Numbered from the stretch's first letter, positions 1-9,420 are shown. The stretch is DNA of 64,000 bases from Nocardia cyriacigeorgica GUH-2 (GCF_000284035.1 NC_016887.1:3286001-3350000); one strand, 5' to 3'. A program made the numbers and translations. The notes: generated from the letters alone by a model not told the origin.

Positions 1-305
1 AGCAGATCCGGGCGCTCGGGGTCCGGCACCCGTTCCAGCTCGGTACGCCATCCAGATGCCGTGAGTACGGTCCGCAGGTGATGCAGCATCGCACCGCAAC
101 TGATCACCAGCTGGCGGCCATTCGGGTCCGCAGCGGTCAATAGGCGGTCATTGTCGCGGTACAGGCTCAACTGAGTGCCGTCGAACTCCCACCGCCACGG
201 CTGCGTGTTGTGGACCGAAGGCGCGCGGCTGGCCTGCTGCAGCGCCGTCCGGACCGTCGTCAGATCTGGAGCCGAGGTCGCCACATTGGCGTTGCTTTCC
301 ATCAT
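1..305 (-). CDS. Acg-like nitroreductase family protein, partial
   Basis: The minus strand reads an open frame that runs off the left edge, so only the first ~101 residues are seen. It contains APSVHNTQPWRW, the N-terminal signature of the Acg/Rv3131-type NAD(P)H nitroreductases (FMN-binding fold, often redox- or dormancy-linked in mycobacteria). Two adjacent ATGs (305 and 302) can start it; I chose the outer one. It lies 130 bp downstream of the LuxR regulator on the same strand, so the regulator may control it. Family assignment rests on the N-terminus only. Confidence 0.75.
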   Translation of the reverse strand, partial: MMESNANVATSAPDLTTVRTALQQASRAPSVHNTQPWRWEFDGTQLSLYRDNDRLLTAADPNGRQLVISCGAMLHHLRTVLTASGWRTELERVPDPERPDL

Positions 306-435
306 GGTCCCAGTGTTCTCCCGGGCAAAGACGCTGCGTATGGGCATTGGATCCCTCATCGAGGGCCGATAGTCCCCGGTTCGCCCACCGGTCCAGCTCA
401 CTCGGCGAAGATCTCTCGTTTCCGGCGGACTGCTC

Positions 436-3096
436 TCAGGCGCCAGTACGCCCGAGCAGGAAGGCCACCAACTCCTCGCGATTGGTGACGCCGGTTTTCT
501 GGGCGGCTCGGTACAGATGTCCCTCCACCGTCCGGGCGGACAAGTGCAGCCGTTCGGCGATCTTGCGGCTGGTCATGCCTTCGGCCACGAGATGGATGAT
601 CTCGCGCTCGCGGTTGGTCAGCGTGACCGGTTGGAACGCGCTGCGCAACGCGGGGGTATCGGCTGTCGCGCACGCCGATGCCAGCCGATGGGCCTCGGTG
701 ATCGCGAGTTGAGCGTGGCCATTGCGGCCGCTCGCGGCATAGAGGGTCCCGGCTTGGGCAGTTGCATCGGCCGCGGCGACCATGTCACCCATATTGCGAT
801 AACGAATCGCCGCCTGTTCCACGGCAGACGCGTCCCGGCGGGCGAGCGCTGCCGCGTGCTCTGCTGCGACATCGGCACGCGGACCCTGAACGATTCCCGT
901 GAGCGTTGCCAGGCGGTCTGCACCGGATGGATCGCCGAATTGGGTGGCTGTTTGCCAGCAGAGCACCTCGTTGGCGTGCTCACCTCGGCTCTGCGCCCCG
1001 GCGGCTGCTTCGTGCACCGCGGCGACGGCCTCCGTAACAGCGCCCTCGGCAGCGAGTGTCCACGCCGCGGACATACTGGCGGCAGTGCGCATGAAAGTGT
1101 ACTGAGCCGGCATCGCCACCTTCAGATTCGCAAGTGCCGCCGCTGCGGCGTCGTGGTGCCCACTCGCTGCGTGGGCCTCTGCCAGCCACAGCATCACGGC
1201 CGCGCGAAGCCCGCTGGATTCCGGATAGATATCGATCCCGGCGCGGGTGTCCTCGAGCCAGCGCACGGCGTCACCGAGGCGGCCGCAAGCAAGTGCGGAG
1301 TGCCCGAGCAGGAGGGTGATCTGGGCGCTGGCGATGCCGGGTGGTGCGTGTTCGGCTTGTTCGCGAAGGTGCTGAACGGTCTCCTGGTCCCGGTCCAGGC
1401 GACCGGCGAGCCGGTAGGCGCGAGCCTGGAGGGCGCCGAACCAGAACCGCAGATGTGAGGTTTCGGGGCTCTGTCGAGCGAGGGCCTGGCCGCGAGCGGC
1501 GGCCGATTCCATGCCCGAGATGTCGCCGATGGCGCCGAGCCCTTGGACGTGCGCCGCCGAGGCCATGACCGCGTGGAATGGCGGGAGGCCGGGGTCGGCC
1601 AGTGCTGTGGCTGCGAACTCCGCACCGCGGCGTGGACGTCCCTGCACCACGTGCACGCAGGCAGCGATTGCCTGGTGGGCTGCGTGAAGGCCGTTGAGTG
1701 CGGCGTCCGGCTCGTTGGCGCGCAATACGGTTTCCGCGCGCGCTGGGTCGCCGAGCATCCACACCAGGTTCGCGGCTCGCACGGTCGCAGCATGAACACG
1801 CACGGTGGCCGGTTCGGCCGATGCGAGACGCTCGAGAACCGCTTCGGAGTCCGCGCCGCGGCCCAACAGCACCAGAACCAGCGCGTAGGTCAGCTGTGTC
1901 ACCGGGTCACCGCCGGCGATGCTGGCCTCGTGGGCAAGTCGTTCGGCTGTCGCGAGATCCAGAAGGTGCATCGCTGCGCGTGCCGCGACCGTCAACAGCA
2001 CCGGTTCGGGCCGACGGTCGGAATCGAGCTCGAGCATGGCACGCTGCACGGCAGTCCGGGGGTCGGTGTCGCCCGCACGCGCGAGTGCGTCGGCCAAGCG
2101 GCCGCGGAGGGTGCGCAACCGCATCTCGCCCGCGGCCGCACGGCGGGCTTCGCCGAAGAGCGGATGGGCAAGCCGCACCAAGCACCGGCCCGACTCGGTG
2201 TCGACCTCGACAATCCGCTGATTCTCGGCTTCTTCGATTGCTGAGGCGCTGGTGAGCTGCGACAGTACCCCCGCCTCGATCGGCTCCGCCAACGCAAGAG
2301 CATCGACTACATCGCGCAAAGCACTGTCGAGCCGACCCATCCGCTGGGCGATCAACTCACCAAGACCAGGTGACACCGCCGGCTGCCCTTCCCACACCCA
2401 CACTGACCCGACCCGGTGCAGGCGCCCCGCGGCACGCTCGTCATCGGTGAGCTGCCGCAGAAACAGCGTGTTACCGCGCGTGATGTCCCACAGACGGCGG
2501 AAGGTGGTCGACTCGATGTGGCCACCGAGTGCTGTCACTAGCAGGTGTCGAGTCTCGTCCGCGGAGAGCGGCTGCAACTCGATACGGTCGAGGATGCGCT
2601 CCTTCCACAACGCGGTGACCGAGGCCGGGCACGCCGTGTGCGAACGCACGGTCAGAACAACCGAGGCCAGTTGCCGAGTGACCAACTGGTGCACGACGAA
2701 CGCCGATACGTCGTCGAGCAGATGAGCGTCGTCGATACAAATGAGGGCCCGACGTCCAACAGGTGCCACGCTCAGTGCTGAGACAAGGCGCTGAGTCCGG
2801 TCCAGAGTGTCGACGCCGAGCGCTGCCTCGGAAGCCACAGCTCCGAATACACCGAGGGCAATCGACCGGGACGATTCTGTGGCAGCGAACCAGGCCGGCT
2901 GCCAGCGCGACCCGGCCTGATGGAAAAGACTGCTCGCCAACCGGGTCTTGCCGATCCCGGCTGCACCGGAGATCACCAACCCGCCGGCCCGTATCGCGGC
3001 CTCGGCCGCGCGCACCTCTTCGACGCGACCAGTCAGCGGCCACAGCGCGTCGCTTCCCGGCGCGCCGCTCGAACCGGGAACGCTACTGACCACCAT
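436..3096 (-). CDS. LuxR-family transcriptional regulator with N-terminal AAA ATPase (LAL type)
   Basis: This 886-residue protein has the size and layout of large ATP-binding LuxR regulators (MalT/LAL class). Walker A GAAGIGKT is at about 44-51 and a Walker B-like ALICIDDAH at about 117-125. A long helical, TPR-like middle follows, and a C-terminal LuxR helix-turn-helix (about 823-886) contains NREREIIHLVAEG and SARTVEGHLYR. It should bind DNA in an ATP- or ligand-dependent way in the cytoplasm. Its start overlaps by 14 bp the end of the upstream small sigma-like gene, implying coupled translation. The next gene downstream is the Acg-like nitroreductase. Inducer and targets are unknown. Confidence 0.9.
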   Translation of the reverse strand: MVVSSVPGSSGAPGSDALWPLTGRVEEVRAAEAAIRAGGLVISGAAGIGKTRLASSLFHQAGSRWQPAWFAATESSRSIALGVFGAVASEAALGVDTLDRTQRLVSALSVAPVGRRALICIDDAHLLDDVSAFVVHQLVTRQLASVVLTVRSHTACPASVTALWKERILDRIELQPLSADETRHLLVTALGGHIESTTFRRLWDITRGNTLFLRQLTDDERAAGRLHRVGSVWVWEGQPAVSPGLGELIAQRMGRLDSALRDVVDALALAEPIEAGVLSQLTSASAIEEAENQRIVEVDTESGRCLVRLAHPLFGEARRAAAGEMRLRTLRGRLADALARAGDTDPRTAVQRAMLELDSDRRPEPVLLTVAARAAMHLLDLATAERLAHEASIAGGDPVTQLTYALVLVLLGRGADSEAVLERLASAEPATVRVHAATVRAANLVWMLGDPARAETVLRANEPDAALNGLHAAHQAIAACVHVVQGRPRRGAEFAATALADPGLPPFHAVMASAAHVQGLGAIGDISGMESAAARGQALARQSPETSHLRFWFGALQARAYRLAGRLDRDQETVQHLREQAEHAPPGIASAQITLLLGHSALACGRLGDAVRWLEDTRAGIDIYPESSGLRAAVMLWLAEAHAASGHHDAAAAALANLKVAMPAQYTFMRTAASMSAAWTLAAEGAVTEAVAAVHEAAAGAQSRGEHANEVLCWQTATQFGDPSGADRLATLTGIVQGPRADVAAEHAAALARRDASAVEQAAIRYRNMGDMVAAADATAQAGTLYAASGRNGHAQLAITEAHRLASACATADTPALRSAFQPVTLTNREREIIHLVAEGMTSRKIAERLHLSARTVEGHLYRAAQKTGVTNREELVAFLLGRTGA

Positions 3097-3310
3097 CGCC
3101 TTCGGCCAGCGCAGCCCGGAGCTTATCCTCTGCGATGCACAGGAACGTGGTCACGGATTCGGTCGCGATGTCGAGGTACATGGCCAGCTGCTCATCCGAG
3201 ATTCCGGTCTGACGCAGACGCAGGGCGAGCGAATATGCCTGAGGTAGCCGGCTCAGCGCCTGCTCGATACCCACGCGGTCGTCTGGCGATGGGGCCGTGT
3301 CGCCGCCCAT
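3083..3310 (-). CDS. Small sigma-70 region 4-like helix-turn-helix protein
   Basis: A 75-residue protein whose core (ALSRLPQAYSLALRLR, then a second helix SDEQLAMYLDIATESV) resembles sigma-factor region 4, without a region 2. The start is supported by an AGGAGG-type ribosome site about 4 bases upstream. It overlaps the LuxR ATPase gene by 14 bp, so the two are probably co-translated partners. It may assist or tune promoter recognition with the LuxR protein; that role is inferred from position. It lies 56 bp downstream of the P450 gene. Confidence 0.75.
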   Translation of the reverse strand: MGGDTAPSPDDRVGIEQALSRLPQAYSLALRLRQTGISDEQLAMYLDIATESVTTFLCIAEDKLRAALAEGDGGQ

Positions 3311-3366
3311 TCACCCTCCTGACTGTACCGCCGATGACGAGAATGATCACGCCTCGAATGCTTGGC

Positions 3367-4734
3367 TCAGTGGCGCTTGCGCAGGTAGCACGGCACCTCG
3401 CCGCTGGGGTGCAGCACCAGATCCGCCGTGATCGGCACGTCGCCGGGCGGGGTGACGAACTCGAATTCCCGGGTCAGGCCCGCCAGCACGATCGCCGCTT
3501 CCAACATCGCGAATCGCTGTCCGATGCAGCCACGGGGCCCGAATGCGAACGGCATCCAGGCCAGCTTGTGCCGCCGCTGATCATCGTCCGGGGCGAACCG
3601 CTCCGGATCGAAGCGCTCCGGGTCGGGCCACAGGTCGTCACGATGATGGACCACCCAGGTCGCGATACCGATGTCAACGCCTGCGGGAATCCGATACCCA
3701 CAGATCTCGGTCTCGTCGACGCAGTTGCGTGCGACGAACGGAGCCGACGGATACAGCCGAGTCGTCTCCTTCAACACCATCGTGGTGTACACGAGCTCGC
3801 CCGCTAACCGCGCATCACGCGGCGCACCGCCCGGCACCTGCCGCACCTCATTCCACAATCGTCGCTGCGTCCAGGCGTTCATCCCGAGTAGCCGGAATGC
3901 GAACATCAACGCCGTTGCCGTGGTCTCGTGGCCGGCCAACAGGAAGATCTTCACCTGGTCACGAATCTCGTCATCGGAGAGCGCTTCATCACCACTGCGG
4001 GCCGAAACCAGGCGGCCGATCAGATCTGAGCCAGGCTCGGCCGCGGCACGGCGATGGGCGATGATCTCGTCGCAGATATCACCAATGTTGTTCTGTGCCC
4101 GAATAATTCGCCGGTTGCCCGGTGTCGGCCAACTCAGCGGCGGCCACACGGGCGACATCGCACGACGCAAAACCGCACGGCCGAGCACCGGAAACGACGC
4201 TCGCACCGTGCCGACCATCGAGGCCGCGTCCTCCCCGAAAAGGATTCGCCCGACAATATCGAGGGTCAGCCGTACCATTTCGGCTCGCAGGTCGATCAGA
4301 CGGTCAGGCATATCCCGCCACTTGGCGACGGTCCGGTCGACCAAATCGGCCATAACCCCGGCATAGGAGTCAACACTTTTAGGCGTGAAGAGCGGCTGAA
4401 TAAACCGGCGTTGTCGCTGCCAGTCGTCATCTTGGCTGGTGAGCAGCCCGTTTCCAAACAAATCACGAATCGATCCGTACGAAATTCCGTCCTTGCGGAA
4501 GTTTCGGCTCGTCCCGGCGTTCAGCACCTGCGCCGCGCCATCAGGATGGTTGATCAGATAAAGCTCCCGCCGCAACCATGGCGGACCTAGTTCGAACCGG
4601 GCAACATCACCGCACTCGCGGAATCCACGCATACTCGCGCCCAGCGGATCACGTATGAGATCCATCGTCGATCCGAACAACCACGAACCTGTCACCGTAT
4701 TGGGCGCAGGCGCTCGAGTCGCTTCCAGCGTCAT
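3367..4734 (-). CDS. Cytochrome P450
   Basis: A 455-residue heme-thiolate monooxygenase. Visible motifs are the I-helix AGHETT (about 267-272), the K-helix ExxR in KETTRLYP (E323, R326) and the heme loop FGPRGCIG (about 398-405; Cys403 is the iron ligand). The open frame extends further upstream, but the ATG at 4734 is chosen because an AGGAG site lies about 8 bases before it and the family N-terminus begins near here. The long central region (LFGNGLLTSQDDDWQRQRR) is like fatty-acid or terpene type bacterial P450s; the substrate cannot be read from sequence. Its redox partner is not adjacent. It is first in a minus-strand series leading to the LuxR regulator. Confidence 0.92.
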   Translation of the reverse strand: MTLEATRAPAPNTVTGSWLFGSTMDLIRDPLGASMRGFRECGDVARFELGPPWLRRELYLINHPDGAAQVLNAGTSRNFRKDGISYGSIRDLFGNGLLTSQDDDWQRQRRFIQPLFTPKSVDSYAGVMADLVDRTVAKWRDMPDRLIDLRAEMVRLTLDIVGRILFGEDAASMVGTVRASFPVLGRAVLRRAMSPVWPPLSWPTPGNRRIIRAQNNIGDICDEIIAHRRAAAEPGSDLIGRLVSARSGDEALSDDEIRDQVKIFLLAGHETTATALMFAFRLLGMNAWTQRRLWNEVRQVPGGAPRDARLAGELVYTTMVLKETTRLYPSAPFVARNCVDETEICGYRIPAGVDIGIATWVVHHRDDLWPDPERFDPERFAPDDDQRRHKLAWMPFAFGPRGCIGQRFAMLEAAIVLAGLTREFEFVTPPGDVPITADLVLHPSGEVPCYLRKRH

Positions 4735-5074
4735 CGTCCGACTCCTGACTTCTGTAGGCTCACGCGCCGAGCCCGCAGGCCACGGGGCATGTTGGAACGT
4801 TCTCAGTCCACCAGCCGGCACCTGCGGCGGAGCGAGTAGTCGCATACTCCATCCGTCTGCGATCGAATGACGAGCCCGCAGGCCAGTCCTGGAGCAACCA
4901 AACCGACAAGTCTCGGCCGGCATACCTCACAGTTGAATGGCCGGGCTCTCGTAATTTGCGTAGATGATTACTCACCCTGGCGCTATCGCTCCAGCCGACT
5001 CTTGATACAGCGGGGGCAGCGTTGACGGGATGGACAAGAAATCCCCGTTGACTCTCGCTGTTGGAGGAATAGCA
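4735..5074. other. Divergent intergenic region
   Basis: About 340 bp between the divergent P450 and small secreted-protein genes. It should hold both promoters. Apart from the ribosome sites next to each start I see no convincing operator, repeat or RNA. Confidence 0.5.
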
Positions 5075-5287
5075 ATGTCGATCATGCAAACAACCGGACG
5101 CGCGGCAGCAATCGCCGCGATCGCAGCAGGTGCAATGATCAGCGCACCGGCCGTTGCGTCAGCTCATCCGGATGCAATTCCGCATTATCACGTGTGGAAC
5201 GACCTAAACAACACCTGCCCAGACGGCATGAACGAGTGGAACATCTCGGTGCTCAACTTCCAAATCTGGGCGCTGTGCACGAATTAG
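5075..5287 (+). CDS. Small secreted protein, 70 aa
   Basis: Begins at the ATG preceded by GGAGGA about 7 bases upstream rather than at the longer open start at 5030. Residues 1-30 form a signal peptide (hydrophobic alanine/isoleucine core, cleavage probably after ASA before HPDA). The mature part is only about 40 residues, with two cysteines (in NTCPDG and near the end, WALCTN) that could form one disulfide. Many actinomycetes export such small proteins; I do not recognise a named family. It is followed by a strong hairpin, so it is likely monocistronic. Confidence 0.75.
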   Translation: MSIMQTTGRAAAIAAIAAGAMISAPAVASAHPDAIPHYHVWNDLNNTCPDGMNEWNISVLNFQIWALCTN

Positions 5288-5374
5288 TCGGCGGACTCAG
5301 TAATCGCAGCGGGGCGAACGTGCCGGTAGCTCTGATACCACGGAGATGCGCGGGACCGACTGCCTCGCTCCAAG

Positions 5375-5413
5375 GCCCTCCTGGCCGCGGCGGATCAGCC
5401 GGGCCAGGAGGGC
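5375..5413 (+). terminator. Strong inverted repeat, probable terminator
   Basis: A perfect 12-bp stem (GCCCTCCTGGCC with its complement) around a ~15-nt loop, 88 bp after the stop of the small secreted protein and before the AraC gene. It has no U-tract, as is common in high-GC actinomycetes. Confidence 0.6.
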
Positions 5414-5591
5414 TCATTGGCGCGCTGCCCGGTCCCGAGCGATGAACTCACATCCCTGTCGAGATGCCGAATGCGGACAGTATCGATACGATCACAGGTT
5501 TGTCAGATGGCGGACAACACTTTCGATGACATGTCAGATTCTGTCCGGTCAGCGTTGTCGGTGCGCGTTCTTGTTCGACCAAGGGAGCGGT

Positions 5592-6812
5592 ATGGGTACC
5601 GACAACGTCACCATCCATCGGTTCATCATCGATGAACTCGAGGACATGGGCATCGCCCGGCACCGCCTGTTCCAAGAGATCGGCTTACCAGCAGGGATTT
5701 TGGCTGCGGCGGATGCTTACCTGCCCAGCCAGACGCAACTGCGATTGTGGGAAGTCGCCGAACGCGAACTCGATGACAGCGACATCGCGATCAACGTCGC
5801 CGACCGTTTTCGCCTGGGTAGGCTCGGACTCCTCGACTATCTATTCGCCGCTTCGCCAACCCTTCTACACGGTTTGGCAATCAACGAACGCTACAGCACC
5901 GCGATCTCGACCAACCACTACTGCAAACTCGATGCCGACACCGGCGACGAGGTGACGTTGTCCATAGAGATCATCGACGGAGAAGGCCGAGGCCGCGATC
6001 TCACCCAACTGTGGACACTCGCCACCACCCTGACCAGATGCCGCCTAGCACTCGACGCACCACTCGACCCACTACGAGTCACTCTGCGCCAACCTGCCCC
6101 AAAGGACCTCGACGCCCACACCGCGATCTTCGGCAGCGCGATACTCGACTTCGATGCTCCGATGGACGCGATCACCTTCCGGGCAGTCGATACTCGCCGC
6201 CAATTGGTCACACAAGACCCGACATTGGCTCGGGTTCTACAGCCGCTCGCAGATGCGTTGCCGCCTCCCCCGACTCCGCCGGACACCTGGATCGAGCAAG
6301 TCGCGAGCGCGATATCACAGGCATTGGACGACGGGCAGGTGTCCCTGCCGGTCGTCGCCCACCTATTGATCACGAGCCCCCGGACCCTGCAGAGACGATT
6401 ACGCGAGGCCGGCACCACCTGGCGCCGCGAACTCGACCGTGCCCGCGCGACGCGGTTGGCCGAGCAAGCTCGCGACGATCTCTCCCGAGACGGTCGCGCA
6501 CAACTGCTCGCATACGCCGATCCCGGCTCGACGTGGCGGGCCGCCCGCAGATGGTCGGCCACGCTGCCCGCCCATTCACCGAATCCTCGTCAGAAGCCCA
6601 TTTCAGGCGATCATCGGAAATTCGACAAGCCGGACATCCTGAAAACCCGGGCCACCAGTCGCGGCGGATTGAACTGGAACGAAACATCAGACCGCTCCCC
6701 CATCCCCGTCCAAGACCGCGACCAGCGGCGCGCGGCCAGACCTGACCGCTCACGCTCGCCCAACGCGAGACCGAGAGCAGATGCCGAATTACGGACTAAG
6801 CCTCAGCATTGA
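5592..6812 (+). CDS. AraC-family regulator with degenerate C-terminus
   Basis: A 406-residue frame starting at the ATG after AAGGGAGCGG. Residues about 15-205 match the arabinose-binding-like (OruR-type) sensor domain of AraC regulators. Residues 250-275 form the first DNA-binding helix-turn-helix (PVVAHLLITSPRTLQRRLRE). The second helix-turn-helix is damaged: the usual LGYADPRSLRRAFRRW is here LLAYADPGSTWRAARRW, preceded by an irregular stretch. The ~75 residues after it are low-complexity and unlike the family, which normally ends about there. A frameshift or decay at the 3' end is likely, so DNA binding may be impaired. Confidence 0.75.
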   Translation: MGTDNVTIHRFIIDELEDMGIARHRLFQEIGLPAGILAAADAYLPSQTQLRLWEVAERELDDSDIAINVADRFRLGRLGLLDYLFAASPTLLHGLAINERYSTAISTNHYCKLDADTGDEVTLSIEIIDGEGRGRDLTQLWTLATTLTRCRLALDAPLDPLRVTLRQPAPKDLDAHTAIFGSAILDFDAPMDAITFRAVDTRRQLVTQDPTLARVLQPLADALPPPPTPPDTWIEQVASAISQALDDGQVSLPVVAHLLITSPRTLQRRLREAGTTWRRELDRARATRLAEQARDDLSRDGRAQLLAYADPGSTWRAARRWSATLPAHSPNPRQKPISGDHRKFDKPDILKTRATSRGGLNWNETSDRSPIPVQDRDQRRAARPDRSRSPNARPRADAELRTKPQH

Positions 6813-7164
6813 CCTGAGGCCAGGTCAACAGCGCGGTTCGCTAACCGCAAGTTCTTCTCCGGCCCGAGGACCCGCCACGCCTTCCCCTCCGGAACGCTGC
6901 GTCGCCAGCGTCGTTCGAGCTCTCAAGCCACACGCGCGGCTACAGGCCCGTGAGCTACATCGAATCCAACCTCCACCCACCCTCGACCCGGCTCACCCGA
7001 CACCACACGCGGACCGAAGTCCGGACGACCATCAGACGCCGTCGGACAATCGGCGGCGATTACGTGGGGTCCCGCGCAGAGGACCGTGCCAGCACGGAGG
7101 CCCAGTACCCCGCAGATACCCACACTGGATGCATCCAAGTCGGACCTTCCCCCGAGGAGCAACC
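6813..7164. other. Non-coding stretch
   Basis: About 350 bp upstream of the next secreted-protein gene. The frame of that gene stays open through here but has no family-like sequence or convincing start. I see no hairpin, repeat or RNA gene. Confidence 0.4.
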
Positions 7165-7578
7165 ATGAACACCAAGATGCTGTCCACGCTCGCCACCGCG
7201 GTAGCCATCGCGGCCGCCCCGATGCTCATCACCAGCGCGCCGGCCGGAGCCACAGCGACCGGCTTCGACGCCGTAGGCGGCCGCGAGAAAGTCAAAATCA
7301 CCGTCCACGCCGACGGCGGCGGCGACACGGGGTGCGCACTCTATCTTCGCGACGGCGGGATCCAGCACCCGAGGTTCGACGTGCCCGCCAACAGCTCGAG
7401 GTCCTATGTGTACCCGGTGAAAGAGACCGGCCAAGTATGGATTCAGGTGTACTGCGACCGGCGCGTCGACGGCAAGAACGTGGAGATCCTGCCCGCCAAC
7501 CCACTGCTGGACGCGGTAGACGCCGCCCTCGCCGGCGCAGGCAGTTCAGCACTGGTGACCGACCCGGCCATGCGTTGA
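7165..7578 (+). CDS. Small secreted protein, 137 aa
   Basis: The ATG follows a GAGGAGC ribosome site. Residues 1-30 form a signal peptide (KMLSTLATAVAIAAAPMLI core, cleavage near AGATA). The mature domain is predicted as a small beta-rich fold with two cysteines (GCALYLRDG and QVYCDRR) that could pair. Similar short secreted proteins are frequent in Nocardia and Mycobacterium, but I cannot name the family or function. The longer open frame from 6781 is not used because it would put the signal peptide in the middle. Confidence 0.75.
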   Translation: MNTKMLSTLATAVAIAAAPMLITSAPAGATATGFDAVGGREKVKITVHADGGGDTGCALYLRDGGIQHPRFDVPANSSRSYVYPVKETGQVWIQVYCDRRVDGKNVEILPANPLLDAVDAALAGAGSSALVTDPAMR

Positions 7579-7603
7579 CCGCCTGCCGGTGCTCCGAATC
7601 ATC

Positions 7604-7609
7604 CATAAT
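7604..7609 (+). promoter_or_regulatory. Probable -10 box of a leaderless promoter
   Basis: CATAAT ends 6 nt before the ATG at 7616, the spacing expected for a leaderless actinobacterial transcript. It supports 7616 as the start of the pentapeptide protein rather than the GTG at 7589. No Shine-Dalgarno sequence is present. Confidence 0.5.
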
Positions 7610-7615
7610 CGTGCG

Positions 7616-8929
7616 ATGTCCGGGAGGCTGAGCGCCTATGTCGCACAGGAACGTACGCGAAGGGCCGCGCTGCGCACGCGGTTGAGTAGGGACTCTCGCG
7701 CGGCATTGGGCCGCCGTGCGGGACGGATCGGATTGTTTCCTGCGGTCCTGCTGGCGCTGCTGGCTGGTCTGGGCGTGGCGTTCGTCGCGTACGGGCTCTT
7801 GCGATTGATCACCCCGGTCGACGCGAGCAGGGCCGCCGCCGAGATCGACGTCACCCGCGTCGCGTTGACCGTCGTCGCTGGCGTCGGCGGCGTCGTCGCG
7901 TTGGTGATCGCCTACCGCCGCCAACGCGACCTAGAGCAGTCCCGATTCGTCGAACGCTTCGGCGCCGCGGCCGCCCAGCTCGGGGCGACCGATGTCGCGG
8001 TCCGCATCGCCGGGGTCTACGCGATGGCCGGTGCCGCCGACGAATCCGAAGGGCTACGCCGCCAGCAATGTATCGACGTGCTGTGCGGGTACCTCCGCCT
8101 GCCATACAGCCCCGAACTCGGAGCCAACCACCAGAGCAAACTTGTCGTCAAACAGCACCGAGCGACAGCCGATGGTACCCTCGCCGACGACCAAGAACAC
8201 CATCTCGAATACCGGCACAACGACAGGGAAGTCCGTGCCACGATAATTCGCGTCATCGCCGATCGTCTCCGCCAATCAGCCGAGGACAGCTGGTCGACGA
8301 GCGCCTTCGACTTCCGCACCGCGCACCTCGAGGACGCAGACCTCAGCGGGGTGACGTTCTCGGGCCCTGCCCGGTTCGACGGGGTGACCTTCGCCGGCCC
8401 CGCCTCGTTCGACTGGTCAATCTTCTCCAGCTTCGCCGTGTTCTCCAATGCGACCTTCAGCCGCAACGCTAGATTCAGCGAGGTGGCCTTCGCCAGCTCC
8501 GCCGTGTTCGACGAAACAACCTTCTCCGGCAACGCCGTATTCGACAAGGCGACCTTCGCCGGGTCCGCCCGGTTCAACGGGACAACCTTCTCTGGCGACG
8601 CCAGGTTCAGCGAGGCGGGCTTCACCGAGCACGGCTGGTTCAGCGAAGTGACCTTTTGTAGCGACGCATGGTTCGAAGGGGCGACTTTCTACAGCTTTGC
8701 CTCGTTCGAGCGGGCGGCCTTCTCCGGCCCCGCCAGGTTCAACGAGGCGACCTTTTCCAGCGACGCTTGGTTCGTGAACGTGGATTTCGGTACTGAGACC
8801 ATATCGTTTGTCCGCCCGAAACGGTGGGGGCCTCCAGCACCGGTGTTCGACTGGGACCAAGCTGCCAGCTCGAAGCCCACCAACGTAGAACCACAGGACT
8901 GGCCACCTGCTCCAGCGGCCGCGTCATAA
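7616..8929 (+). CDS. Membrane-anchored pentapeptide-repeat-like protein
   Basis: A 437-residue protein with two N-terminal membrane helices (LFPAVLLALLAGLGVAFVAYG and VVAGVGGVVALVIA). A cytosolic helical linker follows (QRDLEQSRFVERFGAAAAQLG), then a C-terminal right-handed beta-helix from about residue 235 to 390. That helix is built of degenerate pentapeptides around A/F centres (for example ATFSGNAVFDKATFAGSARF). The arrangement of two helices, the RF..AAAQL linker and then pentapeptides is common in actinobacterial and cyanobacterial proteins of unknown role. The repeats suggest protein or DNA-mimic binding. Start set by the leaderless -10. Confidence 0.85.
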   Translation: MSGRLSAYVAQERTRRAALRTRLSRDSRAALGRRAGRIGLFPAVLLALLAGLGVAFVAYGLLRLITPVDASRAAAEIDVTRVALTVVAGVGGVVALVIAYRRQRDLEQSRFVERFGAAAAQLGATDVAVRIAGVYAMAGAADESEGLRRQQCIDVLCGYLRLPYSPELGANHQSKLVVKQHRATADGTLADDQEHHLEYRHNDREVRATIIRVIADRLRQSAEDSWSTSAFDFRTAHLEDADLSGVTFSGPARFDGVTFAGPASFDWSIFSSFAVFSNATFSRNARFSEVAFASSAVFDETTFSGNAVFDKATFAGSARFNGTTFSGDARFSEAGFTEHGWFSEVTFCSDAWFEGATFYSFASFERAAFSGPARFNEATFSSDAWFVNVDFGTETISFVRPKRWGPPAPVFDWDQAASSKPTNVEPQDWPPAPAAAS

Positions 8930-9133
8930 CCACACCTGGAGCTGTGTCGGATCCTCTAGTTTTCATGCCTGACCAGATTCAACGGCTCCCCCGACGCAGC
9001 TCGCCAGTTTCATCGACGTCCCAGTCACCCGTGCCGTCCACAAGACGGGAATGTTGCTCGCGATCGAAACTTTCCCGGTCGCCTCTGGTCACCGACCACT
9101 GGTTCTATCGGTGACCTGTGACGTTACTCATCG

Positions 9134-9420
9134 GTGAATGTTACGCCTCTGAAACGCCATTGGACTGCCACGACTGCGATGCTCAGTCTCGCGAACCTGC
9201 TGCTCGACTCGAGGATGCCGAGGAGGCGGAAACCTGCTGCCGTCGCGTGGCCGACGCCGGCGGCGAGGAGGCGATGTTCGCGCTCGCGAACTTGCTGGTC
9301 GAACGGAATGAGGTGGAGGACGCCGAGCATTGGCAACGACGCGCAGCCGAGGCCGAGGCGACGATCTATCTCGCGAGCCTGCTGATCGAACGCGCAACCC
9401 GGAAGGAGCCGAACAGTGGC
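9134..9420 (+). pseudogene. Decayed TPR/Sel1-type repeat protein fragment
   Basis: Two frames carry pieces of the same repeat family. One has AMLSLANLLLDSR; the other, from about 9210, has EEAETCCRRVADAGGEEAMFALANLLVERNE, then IYLASLLIERA (about 9364-9395). The unit (A-ALANLL-ER-....AE.W.RRAA-AG) is typical of long actinobacterial Sel1/TPR proteins. The frame switch near 9210 and the missing ends show that only a remnant of about two repeats remains. Confidence 0.6.

Noticed and set aside
517..1458. 313-residue plus-strand frame
   Set aside because: Antisense to the LuxR ATPase regulator, whose Walker and helix-turn-helix motifs prove the other strand.
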